Assembly (NCBI RefSeq): GCF_040549045.1
Contig: NZ_JBEWTB010000002.1
Span: 713,501 to 777,500 of the forward strand
DNA length: 64,000 nucleotides
Source of the DNA: Endozoicomonas sp. NE40
Lineage (GTDB): Bacteria > Pseudomonadota > Gammaproteobacteria > Pseudomonadales > Endozoicomonadaceae
Direction of reading: 5' to 3'
This document shows, piece by piece, positions 27,312 through 37,800 of this stretch. The stretch's first letter is position 1, and each line of letters begins with the position of its first letter. The notes below the pieces were generated by a model. The model saw only the letters and a program-made list of their open reading frames with translations. It searched no databases and was not told where the DNA came from. A program made the position numbers and the translations under genes.

Positions 27312-27901
27312 AACCAAGCTACAACGCTGCAAACTAAGTAAGCCTCACACCTCCAATCGCACATCCCCCAATTTAAACCTCACCCCATTCGTCTAACATT
27401 GCGCAATTCGCATAAGGCAAGGCCAAAAACGAAACAGCTTAAATTCACAGAACGTAACAACTGCTCATTATTAATGGTAAGATGCACGATCGTAGCGAGT
27501 AGAGAAATCACACCGGCTCATACTCCGCAATGTCGAAATCCTCTGCTAAACTGTGATCGAATTCCACAGCCGTTAAGCATCTTTTTGCGTCCGCTTTTCA
27601 TACAACGGCTACAGGCAACTGTAGTTCGATCAAGCAAGCATACGCAAATTACCTAATGCCTGAGATGAACAGAAGTATGAAGTGGTTCTGTGTTCGTTAT
27701 CCCTTACCCAACTGTGAACCCGAATTACGGCCTACAGCACATCATGACAATGATGGTATGACTACAGGCATTTTCATGGCATGAATCACGGTATGAACGG
27801 TCATGGCATGAACCGAGGCATGGAAAGTTAGCTGAAACCTTCCGGCCAGACGGCAATTAACTGTCACCCTTTTACGATAACTTGTACTCAGTGGAGTCAT
27901 T
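27312..27901. other. Intergenic with a Met/His/Gly-rich mini-ORF
   Basis: No standard gene was recognised. Near its end, 27781-27831 encodes MNHGMNGHGMNRGMES, and the preceding frame (27657-27782, ending TTGIFMA) abuts it out of register. Together they resemble a small His/Met-rich protein interrupted by a frameshift, but this is weak. The rest appears non-coding. Confidence 0.3.
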
Positions 27902-28555
27902 ATGCAGCAACAGGACATGAAGCAGGAACCCACCGTTTTCATCATCGATGATGACGAAGCTGTGCGTGACTCGCTGAAAATGTTGATGAAGTCTGTTGGT
28001 CAGGCTGTTGAAGCGTTTTCCTCTCCGGCAGAATTTCTGGAGAGCTACGATGAAAACCGTCCGGGTTGCATTGTGCTGGATATTCGCATGCCAGGCATGA
28101 GCGGTCTGGAGCTTCAGAACAAACTGAACGAAATGCACTGTATTCTGCCAATCATCTTCATCACCGGCCACGGCGATGTACCTATGGCTGTTCAGGCCAT
28201 CAAAGACGGTGCCATGAACTTTATCCAGAAGCCATTCCGCGACCAGGAACTGCTGGACCTGATCAACGATGCCCTGAAACTGGATACCCAGCAGCGTCGC
28301 GAACTGCTTGAGCACAAAGAGATCCTGCGTCGTCTGTCTACCCTGACCGACCGTGAGCGCGAAGTGCTGCATCATGTTGTAGAAGGCAAAGCCAACAAGG
28401 TGATTGCTGCCGATATCAACCTGAGCCAGCGTACGGTAGAAATCCACCGCTCACGCGTGATGGAAAAAATGGGAACCAAATCCCTGGCCCACCTGGTGCG
28501 TCAGGTGATGCAAGTGAAAGATCATCTGGAAGGTGAGTTTAACTTCAAGATTTAA
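27902..28555 (+). CDS. FixJ/NarL-type response regulator
   Basis: A 217-aa two-domain regulator. The receiver domain (about 10-125) has the acidic pocket in FIIDDDEAVRDSL, the phospho-acceptor Asp 60 in VLDIRMPGMSGLEL, FITGHGDVPMAV and the invariant Lys in IQKPFRDQELL. The C-terminal LuxR-type helix-turn-helix contains LTDREREVLHHVVEGKANKVIA and SQRTVEIHRSRVMEKM. It closely follows the FixJ/TodT plan, a DNA-binding activator phosphorylated by a sensor kinase. No kinase gene is adjacent, so it is an orphan here. A receiver-only protein follows on the same strand. Confidence 0.92.
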   Translation: MQQQDMKQEPTVFIIDDDEAVRDSLKMLMKSVGQAVEAFSSPAEFLESYDENRPGCIVLDIRMPGMSGLELQNKLNEMHCILPIIFITGHGDVPMAVQAIKDGAMNFIQKPFRDQELLDLINDALKLDTQQRRELLEHKEILRRLSTLTDREREVLHHVVEGKANKVIAADINLSQRTVEIHRSRVMEKMGTKSLAHLVRQVMQVKDHLEGEFNFKI

Positions 28556-28979
28556 GTAGATCCCAACAGTTAAACAGAGCTAAACCGAGGCAGAGTGAAC
28601 CGTAGAAACCCAAAACACTCTGCCAGCGGTTACCCTAAAGGGTAAAAACTGCAGCCCCCGTCTTTTTAGTTTCGGCTCGATACCAGACAATCAACGGCTT
28701 TCTACCATCAGAACCAGCCGGTAACATCCCTTTGCAATTCGTCACGAAACCGGAACCAAGGCTTTAAGTACTCCCCGTACAACGTCTAGTAAATCCCTCC
28801 ATTCAGCAATTCAGACTCTAAATCTAAACTTCTTTCAGTCTTAGTGATAACCCGCCACATCGCTTGGTTATCAAGCCCTGCAGCTAAAGGTTATAGTTTC
28901 TTGTTATAGCTTCTTAACAAAGAGACTATTTTTAGAACAGCGGGATCTAACGCCCTATTAAATCATCAAGGCTGCCTAT
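28556..28979. other. Intergenic, nothing recognised
   Basis: About 420 bp between the FixJ-type regulator and the receiver-only gene. No open frame, strong hairpin with T-tract or repeat was seen. It probably contains the promoter of the downstream gene. Confidence 0.35.
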
Positions 28980-29369
28980 ATGAGTCTGGCTAAACAAGCA
29001 ACAGTGTATCTTCTGGAAAAAGATACCGGTATTACCGATACCATCCGCAGCCTGTGTGATGAAAAGTCCATGCTGCTTGAATGCTTTGAATCCGGTCAGG
29101 AACTGCTGCGCGCTATAAAGGGTCTGGCACCTGACTGTATTGTTGCGGCAAACAACGAACCCATCGGTCAGGCTCTGACACTGATGGAAGCACTGGATAC
29201 TCACCACCATGATATACCGGTCATTATTCTGGGTGATCACAGTGATGTATCCAGCGCCGTAGCAGCGATTAAAGCCGGAGCCATCGATTACATCGAAAAG
29301 CCGGTCATCTACGGCCGTCTGGCAGAGCATTTCAATCAGGCACTGGCTCGCACAGCATTAATGAGTTAA
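28980..29369 (+). CDS. Degenerate receiver-domain protein
   Basis: A 129-aa single-domain protein with the receiver fold of FixJ-like regulators: DIPVIILGDHSDVSSAVAAIKAGAIDYIEKPV aligns with the neighbouring regulator (quoted as a region, about residues 77-108). The conserved Lys is kept, but the first acidic pocket is reduced and the phospho-acceptor region reads CIVAANNEP instead of VLDIRMP, so the Asp is replaced by Ala (about residue 57). It cannot be phosphorylated in the usual way and has no output domain. It may act as a constitutive or protein-binding pseudo-receiver. Its 3' end overlaps the convergent sbcB by 12 bp. Confidence 0.75.
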   Translation: MSLAKQATVYLLEKDTGITDTIRSLCDEKSMLLECFESGQELLRAIKGLAPDCIVAANNEPIGQALTLMEALDTHHHDIPVIILGDHSDVSSAVAAIKAGAIDYIEKPVIYGRLAEHFNQALARTALMS

Positions 29370-30791
29370 ACCGGCTTGCAGTTGGTCAGCGTAGGCTGCC
29401 AACTGATCAAGCAGCTTGAGTTCATCCACCGAAGCATCCTGCTTCGCACTGTCCAGATCGCTCCGGAACTGACCAAACCCAAGCACTGCCGCATCCTTAT
29501 CGGATAATCTCTGACGTCGGAACTCCTGCCACCTGAGGGACTCTTCCTGATTCAGCGTTTCCGGATAATGGCGCCCGCGATACCTGAACAGCATTTCATC
29601 AAGACGACCGTCTTCAAACGATAAATGCAAATGCCCCAGCAACTCCGGGGTCGCCTCACGAATCCGATCCATCAGGCGCTTGTCCGCCCAGGAAAAAAAT
29701 CCCCCTGAATACAACATCTGATCAGGGTCCTGAGTCTCTTTACCTGCCGAGCCTGTAAAAACGGCCTGAACTTTTTCAACAAGGCCCGGACTGTTCAGCA
29801 GTGTTTCCCTATGCCGTTTACAGACATCAAGATCAATACCAAGCCTTGCCTGATCGTTTACCTGCAGTACTTTCAAAGGCGCCAGTGCCGGACATTTATT
29901 AAGACTGACACCTTTCAGCGGAATACGCTCCCGTGTTTCACCTTCCTGCCTTGGGGTAAACAGATTTTCCTGTATTTCCTCCACAGACATTGCCAGTAAA
30001 GGCGCCGGATCAACACTCAGGTCATACACAAACACCTGATTCCGGTTAACAGGGTGCTCAACCAGAGGCATCACCACGGCCAGACACTGTTTTGCCGCCC
30101 CAAACATACCGGAAACATGAACAACCGGCTCTTTTGTATGGAGATCCAGCAAGGTACCCGCTTTGTCCTTGAAGCGATGATCCAGATAAAACTGAAACAG
30201 CCTCGGCTGTGTATCCCGAATCAACCGGGCCAGAGCAATGGTGGCGCGCACATCAGACAGCGCATCGTGAGCATCACCATGTTCAATGCCATTGGCTCTG
30301 GTCAGTTCTTCCAGCTTATAACTGTTAAAGCCATCTTCCCGTTTTGGCCACTGGATTCCATCAGGCCGCAAAGCACCCGTCATACGCACCAGATCAATCA
30401 AATCCCAGCGGCTGTTGCCATTGGCTCGTTCCCGAAGATAAGGGTCATGGAAATTCCGGTAGAGGCTGTTCCTGATGACCTCATCATCAAAGCGAATGCT
30501 GTTGTAACCTGCTGCGCAGGTGCCGGGAACCATCAGCTCATCAAGTATGCGCTGGATAAACTCCGGTTCAGACAAGCCTCTGGCATTGACGACCTGAGGC
30601 GTTAAGCCTGTGACCAGGGTCGCCATGGGGTGAGGCAGATGATCATCAGGCAACTTGCAGAAGAGGTTGACCGGTTCGCCAATTTCATTGAGTTCCGCAT
30701 CGGTGCGAATAGCAGCAAACTGCGATGGCCAGTCGGTGGCAGGGTTAGTGCCAAACGTTTCAAAATCGAACCACAAAAAGCTTTTTAGCAT
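29358..30791 (-). CDS. sbcB: Exodeoxyribonuclease I
   Basis: A 477-aa single-strand 3'-5' exonuclease of recombination and mismatch repair. The DEDDh exonuclease domain is visible: WFDFETFGTNPATDWPSQFAAIRTD (ExoI, acidic pair D and E), GYNSIRFDDEV (ExoII) and HDALSDVRATIALA (ExoIII). SH3-like and C-terminal helical domains follow, matching E. coli ExoI (475 aa). The start at 30791 (MLKSFLWFDFETFG) is chosen over a 67-codon upstream extension that matches nothing. It lies 13 bp after the YigZ stop, so the two genes are probably co-transcribed. Confidence 0.93.
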   Translation of the reverse strand: MLKSFLWFDFETFGTNPATDWPSQFAAIRTDAELNEIGEPVNLFCKLPDDHLPHPMATLVTGLTPQVVNARGLSEPEFIQRILDELMVPGTCAAGYNSIRFDDEVIRNSLYRNFHDPYLRERANGNSRWDLIDLVRMTGALRPDGIQWPKREDGFNSYKLEELTRANGIEHGDAHDALSDVRATIALARLIRDTQPRLFQFYLDHRFKDKAGTLLDLHTKEPVVHVSGMFGAAKQCLAVVMPLVEHPVNRNQVFVYDLSVDPAPLLAMSVEEIQENLFTPRQEGETRERIPLKGVSLNKCPALAPLKVLQVNDQARLGIDLDVCKRHRETLLNSPGLVEKVQAVFTGSAGKETQDPDQMLYSGGFFSWADKRLMDRIREATPELLGHLHLSFEDGRLDEMLFRYRGRHYPETLNQEESLRWQEFRRQRLSDKDAAVLGFGQFRSDLDSAKQDASVDELKLLDQLAAYADQLQAGLTH

Positions 30792-30804
30792 AGAAATATC
30801 CGGG

Positions 30805-31434
30805 TTAGTCGTCTGACCATCGTATGGTTGCCTGCCCTTTACTGACCTCTGACACTCTGAACCCAAAGGACTGATGCTCAGAATCAGGAAGTGAGACCTG
30901 TAATTCAACGACTTCAGAATAGCTATGGCTGACCACTTCCCCCCCAAAGCCTTCCAGCAAATGTCTGACGACCTGTTCAGAGGCATAATCAATAACCACT
31001 ATACCCGTTTTCATTGCCACCCGCTGTTCAACCGGCAACGCATCACAGGCCGCCTGAACTGAAGCTCCATAGGCTCTGACCAGACCACCAGCCCCCAGCT
31101 TGATACCACCAAAATAACGCACGACAACAGCACAGAGTTCGCCAATGCCTTTATGCTGAAGAACGTTTAGCATAGGCTTTCCGGCGGTGCCTCCCGGTTC
31201 CCCGTCGTCATCAAAACCGACCACAGTATTACCTTCCGGAGGACCGGCGATAAAAGCGAGGCAGTGATGGGAGGCATCAGGGAAACGTTGTCTCAGACTG
31301 GACTGAAACAACAGGGCTTCGCTTCGGGAAGTGACACGGGCAAGAAAACAGATAAAACGGCTGCGCTTTATTTCGGTTTCCACTTCAATAAAATCGCCAA
31401 CCGCCAGGGCAGGTACAGCGTAATCCTGAGACAT
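30805..31434 (-). CDS. yigZ: YigZ/IMPACT family protein
   Basis: A 209-aa protein with the UPF0029/IMPACT N-terminal domain: EIKRSRFICFLARV, HHCLAFIAGPPEGNTVVGFDDDGEPGGTAGKPML (about 75-110), and VRYFGGIKLGAGGLVRAYG. A C-terminal ferredoxin-like DUF1949 domain follows. The eukaryotic relative modulates GCN2; the bacterial function is uncertain. It precedes sbcB with a 13-bp gap. Confidence 0.9.
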   Translation of the reverse strand: MSQDYAVPALAVGDFIEVETEIKRSRFICFLARVTSRSEALLFQSSLRQRFPDASHHCLAFIAGPPEGNTVVGFDDDGEPGGTAGKPMLNVLQHKGIGELCAVVVRYFGGIKLGAGGLVRAYGASVQAACDALPVEQRVAMKTGIVVIDYASEQVVRHLLEGFGGEVVSHSYSEVVELQVSLPDSEHQSFGFRVSEVSKGQATIRWSDD

Positions 31435-31494
31435 GAAGTAACAGATCCAGAGTTTCGACGTTATGACACCCGGGAACCTGTCGGACTCAGGGTG

Positions 31495-31854
31495 TCACTC
31501 TATTTCCTGAAAAGTAAAAAACTCTTTCAGGGATTCAACCAGATCAATAATATCATTGTCAGCATTGACAATGCTGTAGCCGGAGTCAAAAAACTCAGGC
31601 CCCACGTCGGGTTTGCACCAGTGGCACCGGGCCTCAAAGTCTACCGGTGTATGATCACCCGGAAGAATAATGCGCATACTGTAAACCGCACCGATTAAAA
31701 CGGGTACAGTGCTGATCAACATCAGTCCGTTATTGCTGATGTTGCCAATACTGCCCATCTCTCTCATGGTATTGCGATTATAGACCCGTAAATATTCATT
31801 TAACTGGTGTCGTTTGATGGTTCGGCTTTCCTTGCCTTTTGGTATCAGTGACAT
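31495..31854 (-). CDS. PilZ-domain protein (probable c-di-GMP receptor)
   Basis: A 119-aa single PilZ domain. Conserved binding motifs are the Arg-rich N-terminal segment (IKRHQLNEYLRVYNR) and the (D/N)xSxxG motif as GNISNNGLML near residue 38. It probably binds cyclic di-GMP, although the N-terminal RxxxR is not exact. Its start is 15 bp past the stop codon of the 4,111-aa gene, and its ribosome binding site (AAAGGAGTGAG on the minus strand) overlaps that stop. It may therefore be co-transcribed with the giant gene. Confidence 0.75.
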   Translation of the reverse strand: MSLIPKGKESRTIKRHQLNEYLRVYNRNTMREMGSIGNISNNGLMLISTVPVLIGAVYSMRIILPGDHTPVDFEARCHWCKPDVGPEFFDSGYSIVNADNDIIDLVESLKEFFTFQEIE

Positions 31855-31869
31855 TCCCTGCTCACTCCT

Positions 31870-34800
31870 TTACTGCGTCTTAACGGTAAACTGTTGCATC
31901 ATGTTCGCCTGTCGCGTCATGAAATCCACTTTGGCTTCTGACTCTTCCTGACGATCCCTGTAAAAAGCGTTCATTTCATTCAGAGCCTGCTCTTTCCATT
32001 CATCCAGACATTGCTTGAAAACCAGGCTACCCGGGTTGGCACAAAAATCTCTTATGGCTTCTTTTTCTTTCTGTTCCTGTTTCAGGCTTCTGGCGGTATT
32101 AATCAGCTTATCCACCTCTTTTTCCGGGTCTGGTCTCTCTCTCAAGTCCGGAGTGCTGAAAAATTTGACTTTCGATTGCCGAGTGAGATTCGCGGATTTT
32201 AGCGGCCGACCTCCCCGTGAGGAAGGTCTCGCTCTTGGCGACTTGTCACCCTGCGCCATAGAGTCGCCAAACAGCATATTCGAAAATGCATAGTCGTTTT
32301 GAGAAGCATCTACTCTTACTTTACTACCAGACGTTTTTCTCCAGATAATAAGATGAACGCCAGTAAATTCTGTCTGAACGGCTGTGGCATCTATTCCTTT
32401 CTCTTTACTCTGCGATTTTTTCCTGGTTTCTTGTTGAGCCAGTGCTTTCTTTTTTTCTATTTCAAGGCTGGTTGAGTAAAAACTTAACTTGTGACTTGAA
32501 TTAGTCACAAATTTAGCGCATGAGTCTTTTATGTTTTCCAGAATAGAGTCTCTTAACGACTGATTAATATGGGTTGTAAAAGACACATTGGTCAGCGCAT
32601 CCATCATTTGTACATGACGTTTTGTCATACCGGTCTTTAACTCGATGGCCAGATCATCCAGGCGATCAGTGGGCTGGCTTTGCTTATCCAGTACTGAACG
32701 GAAATCAGTAATTTCTTTTTCCGCCTGTTCACGTATTTTTGTCAGACCTTTCAAGTTTCGGATATACGATCCTGAAGCCTTTTTGTCAGTCGCAACCGAC
32801 TTGTCTGCCTCGAGTATATGCGCCTCAAGCTCACTGACTCTCTGGACCAGAACTTCTCTGGCCTGAATCGCCTTTTCATACAAATCTCTCCGTACCGTTT
32901 TTAAAGGGTCTGTCACCACCTGTTCAAGCCCGCTGATTGAAATTTCATTAGCGCACCGCTCAATCTGCTGTTTAACAAAGTCAGGCGTAACAATATCTTT
33001 TACTTCTGATTTATCTATCTGCTTCTTAGCGACACGTCTTGGGCTCTGCTGCATCAACGCTTCAGTCGTCTCCCGGAATGACTGAAGCACCATACTCTGC
33101 TTCAGTTCACTGCCAAGCTTTTTGTTAACACCTTCACTGAAAGTCAGATTCTGACAAACACCAGCACAACCCTGCTGAAGCCACTGATGCTCTTTTTCCA
33201 GCTGCCCGCTCACATGGCTGCGTACCTGTGCCTGTTCCAGCAATGTTTCGTAATGCCGGGTGTCTTCGTTTTGCTCACGTTTCGCCATTTCCACAAAAGC
33301 CAGCTCCACCCAGGCTTTCTTTGCCTTCCATTCCAGTTTTTTCAGGTGAGCAAGGTCTTCAGCAAATTCACCGAGAATACCGGACTGGGACCATTCGACC
33401 GTCTTTAAATGCTGTAATTGCTCCTGCATCTGGTTCTCCAGTCGTGCATCCAGTGCCGATTTTATAAGGCCTGGCTTGTCTTTATGAGTCTTTCTGATCT
33501 GCTTTTCAGCCTTAATATCATCCTCAACCTCCAGCGGCTGATTAACCAGTTTTCTCTGTGTGCTGCTCAGGTTCTCCTGATTAGCCCCGGCGTGCTCATT
33601 TATTTTCGCCTTTGCTGTTTCCAATTCTGAGGACAGAGCCTGCAGCTTCTTTTTTTGCGGAGAGTCTGAACAGATGTCTGCCACAGCTTTCATATCCACC
33701 ACCACAAACAGCTTCTGAAGGTTTCTTGGTGTCGAGCGCCGCATTAAACGACCCAACTGCTGAGCGACGGCATCGGCCCTGCCCTCTTTGCCCTGCTCAA
33801 CCACCCCCAGGCAGACGCCAACCGAACCCTCATCCTCGCCATCCGGGCCTTTCTGCGGAGCATCCGTTCCTTCGGATTGCTCCTGCGTAAAGTACACATC
33901 AATGCCTGTGCCGCCCTCCTGTCGCATTAAGGCTTCTTCTTCAGGCAGTACTGTCGCTCCGGACTCCTGACCATAACGCGGGTCATCCTCCAGGTATTGC
34001 TGCATCTCCTTCTGTTTGTTGTAAAACACCATTCCCCTGACTTTTTGCGCCTGCGTCGGAGCATACTCCTTTCTGGCGTTTTTCAGGTCTTGATAAAACG
34101 CTTTGGCTTTCTCAACCGTCTTATCGCCGGACTCGGTACCATCAAAAACCAGTACTGACCGGTCGGTGCCTACCTTGTTCACAACCTGCCTGAGCAACTC
34201 GGGACGATTGGCGGTGGCCGGGTCCGTGACAAAAATGGGTTCAGCCTTACTCATCCAGAAATTAAATCGCTGCTGAGTGGTAAAAGGATCGGTATGAGCC
34301 AGCTCTTTAATGTCTTCCGCCCTGTCTGCTTTTGCTACGACCGCCTGGGCGTAATTAGTACCCGGGGTTGCACACAACAGATGTCTGCGGCTACAACTCA
34401 TAACGTATTCATCGTGACTACGGATGATATCGTCCATGGTCGGCTGGTAGTCGGGCAATGCACTGATCGCCCGCCGGGTGGCATCCAGTACATTCTGCGG
34501 ATCTCCGGTTCTGTATGGCACAACCAGACTGACCCATTCGTCAATAAAGGTGGGAGATTTAGCCAGTATTCCAAAAATAGAGTGAAGTCGATCGACAACT
34601 CTCTTTTCCGAGGGCTGAAGGTCGCCTTTCGACTCGAGTGCATTTAACAGATGCTTCAAAATCTGGACATCTTTTACGGATATCCCGACAGGTGCCTGCC
34701 CCTCCTGCTGAAGCACTGCCTGACGCTGGTTTTCAGGCACTTCCGGAGCAACACCCAGCACGATATTTTCTATTTTTCTAACCGCTTCTTCTGTCCACCA

Positions 34801-37800
34801 CGCCTGTCCCGGTTTTACAAAATCCTTTTCAAGATCCAACCTGCGATAAACCTTTCCTTTGGCGGCATAAAAGCGTGACAAGTCAATATCCAGCTCTGCC
34901 TGGTTAGTGACCGGAGCGCAGACCACCACGCTGCAATCTTTTTGTCCCTCTGCCAGTTCGGCAGCATGGGCTGTAAGGATCTTGAGAATGGTCGACTTAC
35001 CCCAACCTGTTCCCTTATGGGATACCCTCGACATCGACTTGTCACTGGCATCATCTGCCATGCATTCCGTTAGCTGCTGCAATGCTGCATTCACCTCTTC
35101 AATCTGGTTCTCCCTCAAAACGGTGCGGGCTCGTCGCTCAAAGGACAGCTTTGCCAGCCTGTCCGTCGTTAAAGGGGCATCAGCATAGTTTTCCAGCGAC
35201 CGGTGAATATTCTCCTGCGCAGTCGCGCAATCAGCCATGCTCAGATTTATCTTCCTGCACCGGTTAGCATAGGCGGCTCGATCTCCCCCTTTCTCATCAA
35301 TCATCATGGGCGCATCCGCTGCCAGCTGTTGCAGGTCACGCTTTATGCTTTCCTGTCGGGAAATAATCTTCTGAGTCTGGGCAAGATCGTTCTCAGCCAG
35401 CATAAGATTGGCAACAAGATTAATAAACTCACCATCCTTACAGTGAGCGGGTAACCGGCCACGCTCAAAATCAGCCATCACCTGATTCAGAATCTGTCGT
35501 TCCGAATAACGGCTGAATTTCTCCTGATCAGCACTGGCCACCTGCTGAACAATTTGCTGCCGTAAAACCGCCATCTGTTCGACCAGACGAGTGCAGTGTT
35601 CCCGATTCACTGTCATCACACGGTCCAGTCGTCGTGAAACAAAGGCGGGAGAACCTTCAGGCGGTTCTCCATCCATGGAGGCAGGAATATACTGAGGCTT
35701 AAGCTCACACCCTTCAAACACATACAGGGGTTTGAAGACTTCCTTACGGAACCTGGCCTGTTCTGCTGCCTGCTCCCCTAACACCGGGTCGCTATCGTGT
35801 TTCAGATGCTCCTGACAGGTGTTGATAAAAGCATCTCCAGCAACATTGAAGGTCGCATCGACATTGAAGGAGGCATAGTGTTCAGGGTTGTACTCTGCAA
35901 GAGTCGTGGCACTTTTATGCTGCTCTTCACGTTTGGTTTTGATGATATTTCTTAACGGATTAAGCGACACAGTGTAGAACTGGAGATCATCAGAAGCATC
36001 CACCGTATCGATCGGTGCCTTCACAGGATGATCAACAGCAGAGTCCAGATACAGCTGGTGCGCCTGAGCTTCACAGTTAACTGGCAGCCATTTGCGCCTG
36101 CTGCCCAGGATCGCCTGAACCAGAAGCTGCTTTTTACCCACCGAATTCGATTCATTGTTCGGTTTGAGTGATACGACCTTTGATAAAAAGCGAGCCTGTT
36201 GCAGCTCTTCAACCGGCTTATCACTGATAGTCCGGGGTACCAGCTGGCCGGAAGTATCCACTTCATAGAGGAAGTATTGCGGGTTGCTCCTGGTCTTTTG
36301 CAGCAGCAAAATGCCGGTATTACCCTGGTCATCCCGAACGGGAATCCAGTCTCTTTGTACCGAGGGCTTTCCTGAACGGTTTTCAAAAGGCACTTCCAGC
36401 TCCGGGTGATCCAGTAAAAGCGTGGGGTCAACCGTCCAGACAGCTCCACCCATAGCTACTTTCCATTGAGCAAGCTGCCCTTTATCGCGTTTTTCCTCAA
36501 AGACCAGAGGAGGAATGCACTTGTTACTCTGCAACTGCATATAGCGGGTGCCAGTGACGATACTCTGCTTAACACTGGCTGTTCCGGCGCCATCAAAAAA
36601 GGTATTAAAGAGTGCGTTAGTATTTTGCCCGAGGTCAGTAATACGGTAACTGCCGCTTACTCTGGAGACCGCTGTACTATCCAGCAACTTTTGCCCCGTA
36701 CCCTTTTTGAAGCAGTCCAGAACCTGTCTATGAGGATGGACGACCAGTTGACTGTCATTATGGGACTGCCCACGAAACGCTTCAGCAGTGCCTTCCAGTT
36801 TTTTCTCCTCATCCTGACAGCCTTTGACCTGATTAATCAGCTTTTGTCGTTTAGTACCCTGCTTATTACTGGAAAAATCACCTTCATTCGACGTGACTTT
36901 GGCAGTGACCAGCCTTGAGGCATTTCTGGACTCCAGATCAAACAGGCATGCTTCGTACAACTCGCTGAAGGTCGGCATATCAATCAGACCATGCTTCTGT
37001 CGCATATCCCTGAGCCAGGCGCTGGATGCCGCCGTGTAGTTGTACCAGGGCTTATCAATACCCTGATGTTCTTTACGCACACTGGTCAGAAACGACAGGA
37101 CATCGCGGGCAAAGACTGGATTATCCAACAGCGACAAGGCCTGCCGCTTGCCAGACTCACCTCTGGGATCTTCTGAATCAGTGGAAGCAAAGTCAGCCGT
37201 ACTTTCTGTGCGATCGCCTTCAGCAGCGTTCTCAATAGCAGCCACGGCACCGGCAATCTGTTTTTCCATGTAATGGCGGGCATTCGGAGAAACAGCGTTT
37301 GCCAGTTCCAGAGGCAACCGTCCGGGCAAAATCCGTTGTAAAGCCTCCTTGTAAGCTAACAGGCTTTTTAACGCAGAATCACCCTGCCCTTCCAGAGTCT
37401 TAACTTTCTCCTGAAACTGGCGCTGCAGTGTTGAACAGGCCGATGTCGCCAGAAATGCTGCTGTGTAGCCATCCAGCTCCCCCTGAATGGGAGATCTGGA
37501 TGAATGCTGTTGCAGATGGCGCAATTTAACCAGAACCCGGGTCACCAGATCATGAGGATTGTCGGAATTCGTCTGAACCAGGCTTTCAAAAGGCCTGGTC
37601 TTTTCATCAAAACTATGCTCCCTGATGCGTGCCTTTCCACTTTCAAAAGATTTCTGCTCTGCCTCAAACACTGCCGTGTTGACATCAATCCTGGCCAGAT
37701 ATTTTTGTACGGCTTTTCGGGAACCGGACTCTTGTTCGTCTGTTTTGTATTTATCTCTTACACTTTGAACCTTGTCATGGCACACCTTCAGTGCCTGAAT

